A stretch of DNA of 64,000 nt from Bog-473 sp963766995 (GTDB taxonomy: Bacteria; Actinomycetota; Acidimicrobiia; Acidimicrobiales; RAAP-2). A program made the translations under genes and the position numbers. Positions 8,610-17,341 of this stretch are shown piece by piece; within the stretch, counting starts at the first letter, position 1, and every line of letters starts with the position of its first letter. The stretch spans positions 372,001-436,000 of the forward strand of contig CAVYCE010000002.1 of assembly GCA_963766995.1 (NCBI GenBank). The letters are read 5' to 3'. Under the pieces are notes generated by a model that was given only the letters and a program-made list of their open reading frames with translations, made no database searches and was not told the DNA's origin.

Positions 8610-9164
8610 ATGGCAAGTCTTCGTACCGTTTGCGTCTACTGCGGATCGAATCCTGGCCGCTCTCCCGCATTCGCCACTGCCGCGCAGGAATTCGGCTCGA
8701 TATTTGCCGAACGAGGCATCGGTCTGGTCTACGGAGGCGCTTCGGTGGGTCTCATGGGCATCGTCGCCGATGCGGCGCTCAGCGGCGGAGGCGAGGTATT
8801 CGGGGTGATCACCGCATCCCTGGCCGACCATGAAATCGCCCACGACGGCCTCACCTCACTCGACGTGGTTGAGACTATGCACCAACGCAAAGCCCGAATG
8901 TCGGAGCTCTCCGATGCCTTTGTCATGCTGCCGGGCGGATTCGGCACTTTCGAGGAATTCCTAGAGGCGATCACCTGGGTGCAGCTGGACATCCACGACA
9001 AGCCATGCGGCATCCTCAACGTCGACGGTTTCTTCGACAGACTGCTCCAATTCGTGGCTCATGCCGTCGAAGAAGGATTCATTCGGTCGCACTTGGCCGA
9101 TCGCATCGTTGTGGCCAAGGACAGCGCCACACTGCTGTATTTACTCCTTGACCAGGGGGAATAA
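8610..9164 (+). CDS. LOG family protein (cytokinin nucleotide phosphoribohydrolase type)
   Basis: A 184-residue Rossmann-like protein. The nucleotide-binding signature is PGGFGTFEE (108-116), with upstream GLVYGGASVGLMG (38-50) and MHQRKARM (90-97). This is the LOG/TIGR00730 family, many of whose members release ribose 5-phosphate from N6-modified or plain nucleoside monophosphates (formerly annotated lysine decarboxylase). Length is typical. In bacteria the physiological substrate is usually unproven. It starts 45 nt after the MFS gene on the same strand, so co-transcription is possible. Confidence 0.93.
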   Translation: MASLRTVCVYCGSNPGRSPAFATAAQEFGSIFAERGIGLVYGGASVGLMGIVADAALSGGGEVFGVITASLADHEIAHDGLTSLDVVETMHQRKARMSELSDAFVMLPGGFGTFEEFLEAITWVQLDIHDKPCGILNVDGFFDRLLQFVAHAVEEGFIRSHLADRIVVAKDSATLLYLLLDQGE

Positions 9165-9182
9165 TCACACCATCACACCAGT

Positions 9183-9202
9183 AGTGACTCCATGTAGTCA
9201 CT
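9183..9202. terminator. Short inverted repeat downstream of the LOG gene
   Basis: AGTGACT (9183-9189) and AGTCACT (9196-9202) form a perfect 7-bp stem with a 6-nt loop, 18 nt after the LOG stop codon and 141 nt before pstS. It could be a weak terminator or an operator for pstS. A TTGACA (9216-9221) follows that could serve as a -35 element, but no convincing -10 or PhoP box was found. Confidence 0.4.
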
Positions 9203-9343
9203 GAATCGCATGATATTGACAAACCCGACTGGTTTGATCAAGTATTGCCTCCTTCGATTGGGCTGGACGCGGCGGCGTTCGTTGAGAATGAGCACACGCT
9301 TGCGCCTGCATCTGGCCCCGTAACGGAATGAGGAAGATTCACT

Positions 9344-10648
9344 TTGAAGAGCCATCGCCACACCGCCCCCGCTGCACTCAAAATCGGGGCCTTGCTGGCG
9401 GCAGCCGGTTTGGCTGCCGCCGCTTGCGGGTCCTCAACCCCATCGGCCAGCAAGAAGCACTCCTCACACAAGTCAGCGGCGAGCGCCACGACGACCAGCA
9501 CTACCGCTGGGACAGGCGCCAGCGCAACGACTTCGACTACCACGACCGGATCCAAGACCAACACGACGGTGGCCGGCACGAAGTCATCAGTCACCACCAC
9601 CACGGCCAAGGCGTCCAGCGGTGCCAGTTCCATTGAAGCCGACACGTCCACCCCATCGGCGTCGTTAACCGGGGTGGGCTCGAGCTCGATTCAGCCCCTC
9701 TATGGTCGCCTGACGTACCAGTACAACAAGGCGGATCCCGCAGTCACGATCAACTATTCCGACCCCGGCAGTGGGCCCGGCGTGACAGCAGTCGAGCAAA
9801 ACACGGCCAACTTCGGACAGAGCGAAGTGCCGATGACATCGGCACAATTGGCTGCTTCAAAGGGTGCCGTCCTCCAAGTGCCAACCGACCTCGGTGGCGT
9901 CTCCATCTCCTACAACCTCAGCGGAATCTCGAACTTAAAGCTCGATGGCCCGGTGCTGGCCGACATTTACCTGCGCAAGATCACCAATTGGAATGACCCG
10001 GCTATTGCAGCCCTCAACCCAGGGGCAAATCTTCCCAGCGAGAACATCGTCCCCGTCTTCCGATCGGATACCTCTGGGCCCGGCTACGACGCCGACCAAT
10101 ACCTGATTGACACCAGCACCGATTGGACTTCGGCCATCGCTACGACTTCGCCCTCGACCGCGTGGCCCACGGCCGGCCGCGCCTCGGGTGACTCCGGCGA
10201 GCAGCTGAATGCCGGCGTGGCCACCTACATTCAGGAGACCGCGGGTTCTATTGGCTACGTGGAGTACTCCTACGCACTGGCGGCGAACTTCAGCAATGCG
10301 CTTCTGAAGAACCAGTCCGGCAGCTACGTGGCCCCATCGACTGGCAGCATCGCAGCCGCGGGAGGCACCATCTCGGGTCTCAGCCCGACCAATTTCAACA
10401 TCATCAACGGAGCGGGTAGCGGCACGTACCCGCTGGCCAACTTCAGCTGGGCCCTGATCTACCAGAAGCAGTCCAACACCAACACCGGGCTGGTGCTTGG
10501 GAAGCTCTTCCAGTGGATCATCACCACCGGTCAGTCCTACGCCCAAGGCTTGGGCTATGCCCCGTTGCCCGCCAACGCTGTTGCCCTGGCCCACTCCACC
10601 TTGCTGCAGCTCCAGAACTCGAGCGGGCAAGCCCTCTTCACGAGTTGA
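9344..10648 (+). CDS. pstS: Phosphate ABC transporter substrate-binding lipoprotein PstS
   Basis: A 434-residue secreted lipoprotein. The signal sequence ends in LAAAGLAAAAC, where the Cys is the likely lipidation site. A Ser/Thr/Ala/Lys-rich linker to about residue 100 follows, then a PstS domain: GVGSSSIQPLYGRL, YSDPGSGPGVTAV, FGQSEVPMTSAQL, ITNWNDPAIAALNPG and VFRSDTSGPGYDADQYL. It captures inorganic phosphate at the cell surface for PstCAB. The start is TTG at 9344 with AGGAAG 8 nt upstream. The next gene, pstC, starts 37 nt downstream. Confidence 0.95.
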   Translation: MKSHRHTAPAALKIGALLAAAGLAAAACGSSTPSASKKHSSHKSAASATTTSTTAGTGASATTSTTTTGSKTNTTVAGTKSSVTTTTAKASSGASSIEADTSTPSASLTGVGSSSIQPLYGRLTYQYNKADPAVTINYSDPGSGPGVTAVEQNTANFGQSEVPMTSAQLAASKGAVLQVPTDLGGVSISYNLSGISNLKLDGPVLADIYLRKITNWNDPAIAALNPGANLPSENIVPVFRSDTSGPGYDADQYLIDTSTDWTSAIATTSPSTAWPTAGRASGDSGEQLNAGVATYIQETAGSIGYVEYSYALAANFSNALLKNQSGSYVAPSTGSIAAAGGTISGLSPTNFNIINGAGSGTYPLANFSWALIYQKQSNTNTGLVLGKLFQWIITTGQSYAQGLGYAPLPANAVALAHSTLLQLQNSSGQALFTS

Positions 10649-10685
10649 CCGATGGCTTCGTAGCGGGCCGTAGAGTGTCGGATCG

Positions 10686-11735
10686 ATGACCCATGCAGGG
10701 TTGGGCCAGGAATCCTCGGATCACGAACAACGGGCGAACGATCATCGTTCGCCCGTTGCCGCGTTGATCGCCCGACGGCAACATCACGGCGGCGGGACTG
10801 CCTATGCCTTGGTGCGCTGGGGCGGGGCAGTGATATTCGCGGCCATCGTCATCTCGCTGCTCGTCAGCTTGATCTGGCAGTCGGCTCCGGCCTTCCGTCA
10901 CTCGGGTTTCGGATTCATCTTCAGCGGCAACTGGGATCCCAGTGCTGATGATTTCGGCGCCGGTGTCTTCATCATCGACACCATGATCACGACCACGGTG
11001 GCACTGCTCATCGTCATACCAGTAGGCATCGGCACCGCCGCCGCACTCTCGGAACTTCTGCCACGACGGATTGCCGGTCCACTGTCGACATGCATCGACC
11101 TCTTGGCCGCTGTACCCAGCATCGTGGTCGGCCTGTGGGGATTGCTGGTACTGGTGCCTCTGTTCGAGCGGCACGTCGAGCCATTCCTGCAAAAGATTCC
11201 GCTGGTCCGTCATCTCTTCGGCGGCGGAGATCTTGGCTCCGGGATTTTGCTCGCTTCGGTGGTGCTCGCCGTAATGGCACTCCCGACCATGATCGCCCTG
11301 ACCCGGACCGCATTCCAGGGTGTGTCCATTGCGGATCGCGAGGCCGCCATGGCATTGGGCGGTACCAAATGGCAGGTGGTACGCCAGGCCGTGATTCCAG
11401 GCGCTCGCTCTGGAATAGAAGCGGCCATCACCCTGGCCACTGGGCGGGCGCTGGGCGAAGCCATCGCTGTTGCGCTCGTGATTGGTGGAGGCGTGACGCT
11501 CCCCCATTCCCTTCTCAGTACAGGTACCACGCTTGGCTCCGCCGTCGTCAACTTCTTCTCGGAGGCTGCAGGGCTCCAGCGAAGTGCGGTCATCGGCTTG
11601 GTTGTTGTGCTGTTGGCCTTCACTACCGTCTTCAACATCGGCGGTCAGTACCTTCTTCGCCACCGGACCGGGCGCCAACCCGAACGGGCCGACGCTGAAG
11701 ACCTGGTGACAGACGTAGAGAGCGTGCCGGCATGA
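10686..11735 (+). CDS. pstC: Phosphate ABC transporter permease PstC
   Basis: A 349-residue inner-membrane permease with about six helices. Characteristic segments are GNWDPSADDFGAGVFIIDTM, IPVGIGTAAALSELLP, CIDLLAAVPSIVVGLWG and the cytoplasmic ABC-coupling (EAA) loop DREAAMALGGTKWQVVRQAV. The extended hydrophilic N-terminus (about 40 residues) is normal for actinobacterial PstC. It pairs with PstA to form the phosphate channel. The last 4 nt overlap pstA (ATGA), indicating translational coupling. Confidence 0.95.
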   Translation: MTHAGLGQESSDHEQRANDHRSPVAALIARRQHHGGGTAYALVRWGGAVIFAAIVISLLVSLIWQSAPAFRHSGFGFIFSGNWDPSADDFGAGVFIIDTMITTTVALLIVIPVGIGTAAALSELLPRRIAGPLSTCIDLLAAVPSIVVGLWGLLVLVPLFERHVEPFLQKIPLVRHLFGGGDLGSGILLASVVLAVMALPTMIALTRTAFQGVSIADREAAMALGGTKWQVVRQAVIPGARSGIEAAITLATGRALGEAIAVALVIGGGVTLPHSLLSTGTTLGSAVVNFFSEAAGLQRSAVIGLVVVLLAFTTVFNIGGQYLLRHRTGRQPERADAEDLVTDVESVPA

Positions 11736-12670
11736 CTGTCGGCGTCACAACCTCATTTGACCGCGCCGGGGACCTCCTTTCGCCCGAGTCGATCGCCCGT
11801 CGGCGGGCCGTCGTGCGGGAGTCATCTCGGTCAACACTGCGCCGGCGACGACTCATCGGCGATGCCACCCAGGCTGCTTGCTATATCGCACTGGTGGTCG
11901 TGCTGATTCCACTGGTGGCGTTGATCACATACACAATCAGCCGAGGCGCTAAGGGAATCTCTGTCGCATTCTTTACTCAGGTGCCCGTACCTCAGGGGGT
12001 CCCCGGAGGCGGCATCTCAAACGCCATCGTCGGCACGGTGATCATCGTGGCCGTGGCCGCGGCAATGGCGATCCCAACTGGTTTGGCAGTGTCCCTTTTC
12101 CTTATTGAGCGCAAAGGAAAACTGGCGTCCACCATCCGTTTCGTGGCCGACGTCATGTCCGGTATTCCCTCCATTGCCATTGGTGTGTTCGCCTACGCCC
12201 TGATCGTCGTGCCCACCCACACCTATTCAGGCATTTCCGGCAGCTTTGCATTGGCCGTGCTCATGCTTCCGATCATCATCCGATCGGACGAATCAGCCAT
12301 GCGAAGTGTGCCCGATGACCTATGGGATGCAGCCTTGGCGCTTGGAGCCAGCCCGAGTCGGGTTGCTCGCTCGGTCGGGGTCAGAAATGCCCTTCCAGGA
12401 ATTGTCACTGGCAATTTGCTGGCCGTGGCGCGTGCAGTCGGAGAGACTGCGCCCCTCTTGTTCACCGTCTTAGGCAACCCGCTTTTCGAGACCAATCCGC
12501 TCCATCCCATGAGCGCCATGCCGTTCACCATCCTCACCGACGGTTCCCAGCCGTACCCGCTTCTGCAGACCACGGCGTGGGCCACCGCGCTCGCGCTTCT
12601 GACCTTCGTGCTGCTCTTAAGCATTGCCGCCCGAGCCTTCGCCTCGTTCATGACACGCAATGCCCGATAG
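11732..12670 (+). CDS. pstA: Phosphate ABC transporter permease PstA
   Basis: A 312-residue permease, second half of the phosphate channel. Conserved segments are PVPQGVPGGGISNAIVGT, AIPTGLAVSLFLIERKGK, VMSGIPSIAIGVFAYA, the coupling loop DLWDAALALGASPSRVARSV and VARAVGETAPLLFTVLGN. About six transmembrane helices are apparent. The start overlaps the pstC stop by 4 nt and the end overlaps pstB by 11 nt, so the order and coupling are those of a classic pstSCAB operon. Confidence 0.95.
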   Translation: MTVGVTTSFDRAGDLLSPESIARRRAVVRESSRSTLRRRRLIGDATQAACYIALVVVLIPLVALITYTISRGAKGISVAFFTQVPVPQGVPGGGISNAIVGTVIIVAVAAAMAIPTGLAVSLFLIERKGKLASTIRFVADVMSGIPSIAIGVFAYALIVVPTHTYSGISGSFALAVLMLPIIIRSDESAMRSVPDDLWDAALALGASPSRVARSVGVRNALPGIVTGNLLAVARAVGETAPLLFTVLGNPLFETNPLHPMSAMPFTILTDGSQPYPLLQTTAWATALALLTFVLLLSIAARAFASFMTRNAR

Positions 12671-13460
12671 CCCCCGCCCCATAGCGGTGACGCTGGAACA
12701 CGTCACGGTCACATACGGCAAGGTCGAAAACGCCAAGCAAGTCGCCGTGCGTGATGTGAATCTGGAACTACCAACCAATCAGGTCACTGCGCTCTTGGGA
12801 CCCTCGGGCTGCGGCAAGACCACCATTCTGCGGTCCATCAATCGGATGCACGACCACACCTCGGGCCGCGTCGAAGGGACCATCAAGGTGGGAGACCTCG
12901 ACGTCTACGCGCGGGACACCCAGCCGGAAATTGTGCGTACGCGAGTCGGCATGGTGTTCCAGCGACCCAATCTCTTCCCTACCCGGAGCATCTTTGACAA
13001 CGTGGTGTCCGGATTGCGCATGAACGGAGTGAAGAAGCGGGAATTCCTGCTCGAGGCGGCCGAGGCCGCCCTGCGTCAGGCCGCATTGTGGGACGGGGTC
13101 AAGAATCGGCTTCACACTCCGGCCACGCGCCTCTCGGGCGGACAGCAGCAGCGGCTCTGCATTGCCCGTGCTTTGGCCGTGGAGCCTGAAGTCCTCCTTC
13201 TCGATGAGCCCTGCTCGGCCCTCGATCCCCTGGCCTCCGCCCATATCGAAGAACTCATTGTGCAACTGGCCTCGCACCTGACCATCGCCCTGGTGACGCA
13301 CAACCTCTTCCAGGCCACTCGCATTTCCGATCAGACCGCTGTCTTCCTCCTCAGCGATGCCGGAGTGGGACAGCTGGTGGAATACGGCCCGACGGTCCAG
13401 ATCTTCGAATCTCCCTCTGACCCGCGCACTCGTGAATACGTCACTGGACATATCGGGTAG
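12660..13460 (+). CDS. pstB: Phosphate ABC transporter ATP-binding protein PstB
   Basis: A 266-residue ABC ATPase. Walker A is GPSGCGKTT (47-55), the Q-loop lies in MVFQRPNLFP, the signature is LSGGQQQR (158-165), Walker B is VLLLDEP and the H-loop His is in ALVTHNL. SGCGKTTILRSINRMHD is typical of PstB. It powers phosphate import through PstCA. No phoU follows: the next features are two tRNAs and an SDR gene, so PhoU, if present, is encoded elsewhere. Confidence 0.95.
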   Translation: MPDSPRPIAVTLEHVTVTYGKVENAKQVAVRDVNLELPTNQVTALLGPSGCGKTTILRSINRMHDHTSGRVEGTIKVGDLDVYARDTQPEIVRTRVGMVFQRPNLFPTRSIFDNVVSGLRMNGVKKREFLLEAAEAALRQAALWDGVKNRLHTPATRLSGGQQQRLCIARALAVEPEVLLLDEPCSALDPLASAHIEELIVQLASHLTIALVTHNLFQATRISDQTAVFLLSDAGVGQLVEYGPTVQIFESPSDPRTREYVTGHIG

Positions 13461-13510
13461 CCGTTCCGCCACTTGACGCTGGTCTCCGATGTCTCGCGAC
13501 ATCAAAAAGG

Positions 13511-13583
13511 CGCCCCCGGAAGGAATCGAACCTTCGACCAATGGATTAGAAGTCCACCGCTCTATCCGCTGAGCTACGGAGGC
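13511..13583 (-). tRNA. tRNA-Arg (anticodon TCT)
   Basis: On the minus strand: acceptor GCCTCCG/CGGGGGC (one G-T pair), D arm GCTC...GAGC, anticodon loop CTTCTAA, and T arm GAAGG-TTCGATT-CCTTC. Discriminator G; the 3' CCA is not encoded. An oligo-T (CCTTTTTG) directly follows the 3' end on the minus strand and could terminate transcription. Confidence 0.95.
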
Positions 13584-13695
13584 TTGGGCCGCCCACAAGC
13601 CTGACATACCCCGCTGACCGGGAGATTCATGGCATTGCGTCGCTTGGACTGATCATCCCAGGGACCCTTGTCCATGTGCCACACTTATGCCCCTC

Positions 13696-13773
13696 GGTGG
13701 GCGTAGCTCAGTCGGTTAGAGCGCCAGGTTGTGGTCCTGGAGGCCGGGGGTTCGAGACCCCTCGCTCACCCCA
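13696..13773 (+). tRNA. tRNA-His (anticodon GTG)
   Basis: The acceptor GTGGGCG/CGCTCAC is preceded by an extra G at 13696 that can pair with discriminator C (13770), the hallmark G-1 of tRNA-His. Anticodon arm CCAGG-TTGTGGT-CCTGG, T loop TTCGAGA, and CCA encoded at 13771-13773. Confidence 0.96.
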
Positions 13774-13780
13774 AAGTGTG

Positions 13781-13800
13781 CCGACCGCTTCTGCGGTCGG
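13781..13800 (+). terminator. Hairpin terminator after tRNA-His
   Basis: Perfect 8-bp stem CCGACCGC/GCGGTCGG closed by a TTCT tetraloop, 7 nt after the tRNA CCA. It lacks a long T run but is a compact, stable GC hairpin ideally placed for tRNA termination. Confidence 0.75.
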
Positions 13801-13836
13801 TGCTGAAATCGAATAGACGGGAGTGATGCCGTCGTC

Positions 13837-14628
13837 ATGGCTGCGCCTGGCAGAACAGTGCTGATCACGGGTGCCTCATCAGGCATCGGCGAAGCCCTGG
13901 CTAAGGAATTGGCCGCCCGGGGCGACACCGTGGCGCTGGTGGCCCGCCGACAGGATCGCCTCGACGCAGTGCTGGCCGAGTGCCGGTTATCTGCGCCCGA
14001 ATCCGAACGATGGGTCGCTGACCTGTCCGATCCTTCCAACGCGGCGGAACTGGCACTCTCGATCTGGGATCACTACGAAGGAATCGACGTCGTGATCAAC
14101 AACGCAGCCGTACCCATGCGGCGGCACGCCACCAAGCTCACGATGGCCGAGGTCGAGCGCACCATGACCATTAATTTCTTCTCTCCGGTTGCCCTCACAC
14201 TTGCTCTCCTTCCTCGCATGCTGGCGCGTCAGTCCGGCACCATCGTCAATGTCTCGAGTCTGGGCGGGCGGCTCGGCATCGCGACTGAGGCGGCCTATTC
14301 GGGATCCAAGTTCGCCCTGGCTGGTTGGAGCGAAGCACTGGCGCTCGACCTCGACGGATCGGGAGTTTCCGTACGCTTGATCCTGCCCGGCGCCATCGAC
14401 ACCGAGATATGGGATCAGCCCGACAATGACGATCCTCTCTACGACGGGCCAAAGGAACCCCCGTCGGTAATTGCCGGCGGCATTGCCGACGCCATCGAAA
14501 GCGACACGTTCGAGCACTACCTCCCCGACATGAAGGCCATCATCGAAATGAAGACTTCTGACTTCGACACCTTTCTGGTGGGCATGCGCGGCATGACCGC
14601 TGCATCCAACGCCAAGGCGCAATCATGA
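13837..14628 (+). CDS. Short-chain dehydrogenase/reductase
   Basis: A 263-residue classical SDR. It has the cofactor motif TGASSGIG (11-18), VINNAAV (87-92), Ser140/141 in NVSSLGG, and the catalytic pair Tyr154/Lys158 in AAYSGSK. ARRQDR after strand 2 suggests NADP(H) preference. It oxidises or reduces an alcohol/ketone; the substrate is unknown. It overlaps the zinc alcohol dehydrogenase by 4 nt (ATGA), so the two are translationally coupled and probably act in one pathway with the convergent kinase. Confidence 0.92.
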   Translation: MAAPGRTVLITGASSGIGEALAKELAARGDTVALVARRQDRLDAVLAECRLSAPESERWVADLSDPSNAAELALSIWDHYEGIDVVINNAAVPMRRHATKLTMAEVERTMTINFFSPVALTLALLPRMLARQSGTIVNVSSLGGRLGIATEAAYSGSKFALAGWSEALALDLDGSGVSVRLILPGAIDTEIWDQPDNDDPLYDGPKEPPSVIAGGIADAIESDTFEHYLPDMKAIIEMKTSDFDTFLVGMRGMTAASNAKAQS

Positions 14629-15863
14629 AGGCGCTGCTCTTTGGGGCCGCGCCCGACAAGGCTGAAGCCCGCCCCTCCCCCACAGACGAACTGGAGACCA
14701 TGCTGGCCGGGCTCCCGTTCGGGCTGCACGACATGGACGACGCCCGCATGGTGCGACCGGATTGGGTCATCACCAAGCCGATCCTTTCGGGCATCTGTGG
14801 TTCGGACGCCAAACTGGTTTTGGGTGACTTCAGCACGGGAGATATGGATAACCCCATGGCGGTGTTCTCGTCGCTCCCCCATGTCCCGGGACACGAGGTC
14901 GTGGCCGAGGTGGTGGCCATGGGTCCAGACGCCAAGGGTCTCGACATCGGTCAGCGGGTCGTGCTGAACCCGTGGCTAACCTGTGGTCCGCGAGGGATCG
15001 AGCCCAAATGTCCGCCCTGCCAGTCGGGCGACCTCAGTCTGTGTTGGAGCTTCACCAAAGGCGACCTCGGACCCGGAGTACATGTCGGGGTGATTACCGG
15101 CGCACCCGGAGCATGGGCCGAACTGTTGTCCGCCCACGATTCGATGTTGATTCCGGTTCCCGACGGCATCTCCAATGAAGCTGCAGTGCTGGCCGATCCA
15201 TTCTCGGTCTCGTTTCACGCCATCGTGCGCCACCCACCGCCTAAGGGGGGCCGGGTGCTCGTCTACGGTGCCGGCGCTCTCGGCCTGACCAGCGTGGCCA
15301 TCCTGCGAATGCTCTATCCCGATGTCGAAGTCGGCGTCGTCGCTCGATTCGAGGCTCAGGAAGCAATGGCTCTGCAGTTTGGCGCACACAAAGTGTTCGC
15401 CCACGAGCCACGGTTAGCGCTGGTCGAAGCACTGGCTGAATGGTCGGGCGCTGTTCTGCACACGCCTTTTGACGGACTGCCCGTCACTCATCCCGGGCAT
15501 ATCGACGTCGTGTACGACTCAATTGCCAAAGCCGAGACACTCGAAGTGGGCGTTCGGGTGCTGGCCGAGCGGGGGCGCCTCGTCTACACCGGCGTCGCTA
15601 CTCCCGAGCGGTGGGAGTGGACTCCGATCTACTTCAAAGAAATCACCATCGCCGGCTCTAACGCATTCGGCATGGAGGATCTCGATGGAAGACGCGAGCA
15701 CGCCATTGTGCATTACCTGAGACTGGTTGAAGAGGGCCGTCTCGACATCACCCCCATGCTGACTCACCGCTTCGGTCTATCCGATTGGTGGGACGCGCTC
15801 AAAGCCATCGCCCGCCAGGACCAGAGCGGTGCGCTCAAGGTGGCGTTTACGCCGAACGGCTAA
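14625..15863 (+). CDS. Zinc-dependent alcohol dehydrogenase (MDR family)
   Basis: A 412-residue medium-chain dehydrogenase. Catalytic zinc ligands are expected at Cys58 (SGICGSD) and His90-Glu91 (PGHEV). Structural zinc Cys residues lie at 120, 129, 132 and 140 (LTCGPRGIEPKCPPCQSGDLSLC spans these). The nucleotide fold contains VYGAGALGL. It is longer than a typical ADH (about 350), with a roughly 30-residue insert near the N-terminus. The natural substrate is probably a polyol or alcohol. Its stop overlaps by 4 nt the stop of the convergent kinase gene. Confidence 0.9.
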   Translation: MKALLFGAAPDKAEARPSPTDELETMLAGLPFGLHDMDDARMVRPDWVITKPILSGICGSDAKLVLGDFSTGDMDNPMAVFSSLPHVPGHEVVAEVVAMGPDAKGLDIGQRVVLNPWLTCGPRGIEPKCPPCQSGDLSLCWSFTKGDLGPGVHVGVITGAPGAWAELLSAHDSMLIPVPDGISNEAAVLADPFSVSFHAIVRHPPPKGGRVLVYGAGALGLTSVAILRMLYPDVEVGVVARFEAQEAMALQFGAHKVFAHEPRLALVEALAEWSGAVLHTPFDGLPVTHPGHIDVVYDSIAKAETLEVGVRVLAERGRLVYTGVATPERWEWTPIYFKEITIAGSNAFGMEDLDGRREHAIVHYLRLVEEGRLDITPMLTHRFGLSDWWDALKAIARQDQSGALKVAFTPNG

Positions 15864-17272
15864 GCACCAATCCCGAGTAACCGAAAGCGCTCGTAGCGCG
15901 CCGAAGTCGCCTCCAGCCACGTCGGATCCGGATCAATGATGCGGCCAGTGGTGGCCCATCGGGACGAATCACTCAGGTTGGTCTCCAGGCCGGCCGCCAT
16001 GCGGGCGAAGAAGGCGGCGCCTCGAGCCGCACCGTCTGGTACCGCTACAGCGTGCACGGGAAGATTGGTGGCATCGGCGACCGCCGACATCCAAGCCGTG
16101 ACTCGGGAACCGCCACCGCTGGCCACGATTCGCCGCGCCGGCGCGCCCGCCGTCTCAATGATGCGTCGGATGACGAACCCGCTCGACTCGAAGGCCGCAC
16201 GCTCGATGGCTGACCCATCGGATCCGATGTCCAGGTCGTGCAGCGCACCTCGCAACGTGTGGTCGTTGAAGGGCGTCCGCTCCCCTCGTATATAGGGCAA
16301 CCAGACCGGGACCCTGCCGGGCAATCCAAGCCGCGCTTCAAGTCGTTCCCTGGCGGGTCCAGGGCGTGGCACCTGACGCATGAGCTGGCGTACCCAGTCC
16401 ACGAACAGTGCCCCGGCGTTGCTGGGACCGCCGACCAGGAACAGGTCGGGGGTCGAGTGGGGGTAGCTGATGAGTCCGGGCACTTCGAGCCAGTGGTCGG
16501 TCACGACCCAGACGATCAGTGTGGCGCCGAAGATCACGTAGACATCGCCCGCCTGGACGGCACCGGCGACGACCTGATCACACAGGGCATCGATGGAGCC
16601 GCCGGTAAAGACCGTGTCAGATCCGGGCAACGTGCCACCCGCTTGACACATGGGCACGACGACGGGGAGTTGGCTCGCCTGGACCCCGATGGTCTCCAGC
16701 AGAGAGTTGTTCCATTTGCCCCATGAGTGCAGTGCACCAAGGGAGGCCGTCACGGCGCTGTCGATGGCGGGCACTCCGGAAATCGCGTGAGTGGCGACGG
16801 CCTGACAAGGCCAGTAACCGGCGGCATTGGGTGCCATCCGGACACCCCAGCCCATGAAGCCCTCGGCATCGACCATGGCGCCAGGCGGAAGTTGCTTGGC
16901 AGTTCCACCCTCTTCACCGGCGTTGTGGTGCGGTCGGCCCTCAATGTCACCGTAGAGGAGCCCGGGAAGCACAGGGATGCCCTGACGGTTCACCGCCGTC
17001 AACGACGGGACCATGGACGCCACCGTCACACCGGAGACATCCCCGTTGCCGTCGGCTGCCAACTGCTCGAGAAGATCGTCGAAGGCTTTCTTCGGTCCCA
17101 CGCACCAGGCCTTCTTGGCTTCGTGGCGAAGGTGGTCCGGTTCGGGTGCCATGATCCGATGGGGCACACGGCTGGTGGCCAACACCTCACCCTTTTCGTC
17201 GACTGCCAGGGCCTTTACTGATGTTGTCCCAATATCAACCCCGATAGTGACAGTGCCGCGACGGTTGCTCAC
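15860..17272 (-). CDS. FGGY-family carbohydrate kinase
   Basis: A 470-residue ASKHA kinase of the xylulokinase/glycerol-kinase family. It has the N-terminal phosphate-1 loop TIGVDIGTTSVKALAVDEKG, a central PWLPYIRGERTPFNDH-like segment (PVWLPYIRGERTPF) and the C-terminal ASGGGSR adenosine loop. It phosphorylates a sugar or polyol with ATP. I prefer GTG 17272 because the 14-bp operator TGACATCCGTGTCA (17278-17291) lies just upstream. The longer start at 17302 would put the operator inside the coding region. It is divergent from the 2-hydroxyacid dehydrogenase and convergent with the ADH. Confidence 0.88.
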   Translation of the reverse strand: MSNRRGTVTIGVDIGTTSVKALAVDEKGEVLATSRVPHRIMAPEPDHLRHEAKKAWCVGPKKAFDDLLEQLAADGNGDVSGVTVASMVPSLTAVNRQGIPVLPGLLYGDIEGRPHHNAGEEGGTAKQLPPGAMVDAEGFMGWGVRMAPNAAGYWPCQAVATHAISGVPAIDSAVTASLGALHSWGKWNNSLLETIGVQASQLPVVVPMCQAGGTLPGSDTVFTGGSIDALCDQVVAGAVQAGDVYVIFGATLIVWVVTDHWLEVPGLISYPHSTPDLFLVGGPSNAGALFVDWVRQLMRQVPRPGPARERLEARLGLPGRVPVWLPYIRGERTPFNDHTLRGALHDLDIGSDGSAIERAAFESSGFVIRRIIETAGAPARRIVASGGGSRVTAWMSAVADATNLPVHAVAVPDGAARGAAFFARMAAGLETNLSDSSRWATTGRIIDPDPTWLEATSARYERFRLLGIGA

Positions 17273-17277
17273 AAATC

Positions 17278-17291
17278 TGACATCCGTGTCA
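17278..17291. promoter_or_regulatory. Operator palindrome TGACAYNNGTGTCA, copy 1
   Basis: TGACATCCGTGTCA. It lies between the divergent kinase (start 17272) and 2-hydroxyacid dehydrogenase (start 17342). It matches the copies at 35979, 39403 and 48675 in all fixed positions, which marks a shared regulator. Confidence 0.7.
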
Positions 17292-17341
17292 TGATCCGCC
17301 ATTATGGACGACGATTCGCACACTGAGAGGGGCTTGCATTC

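Noticed and set aside
9165..9343. PHO box upstream of pstS
   Set aside because: I looked for GTTCACC-type direct repeats known for actinobacterial PhoP and saw none clear enough to report.
13488..13503. Inverted repeat GATGTC-TCGC-GACATC after pstB
   Set aside because: Six-bp arms and no T run on the plus strand; too weak to call a terminator, though it lies between pstB and the opposed tRNA-Arg.
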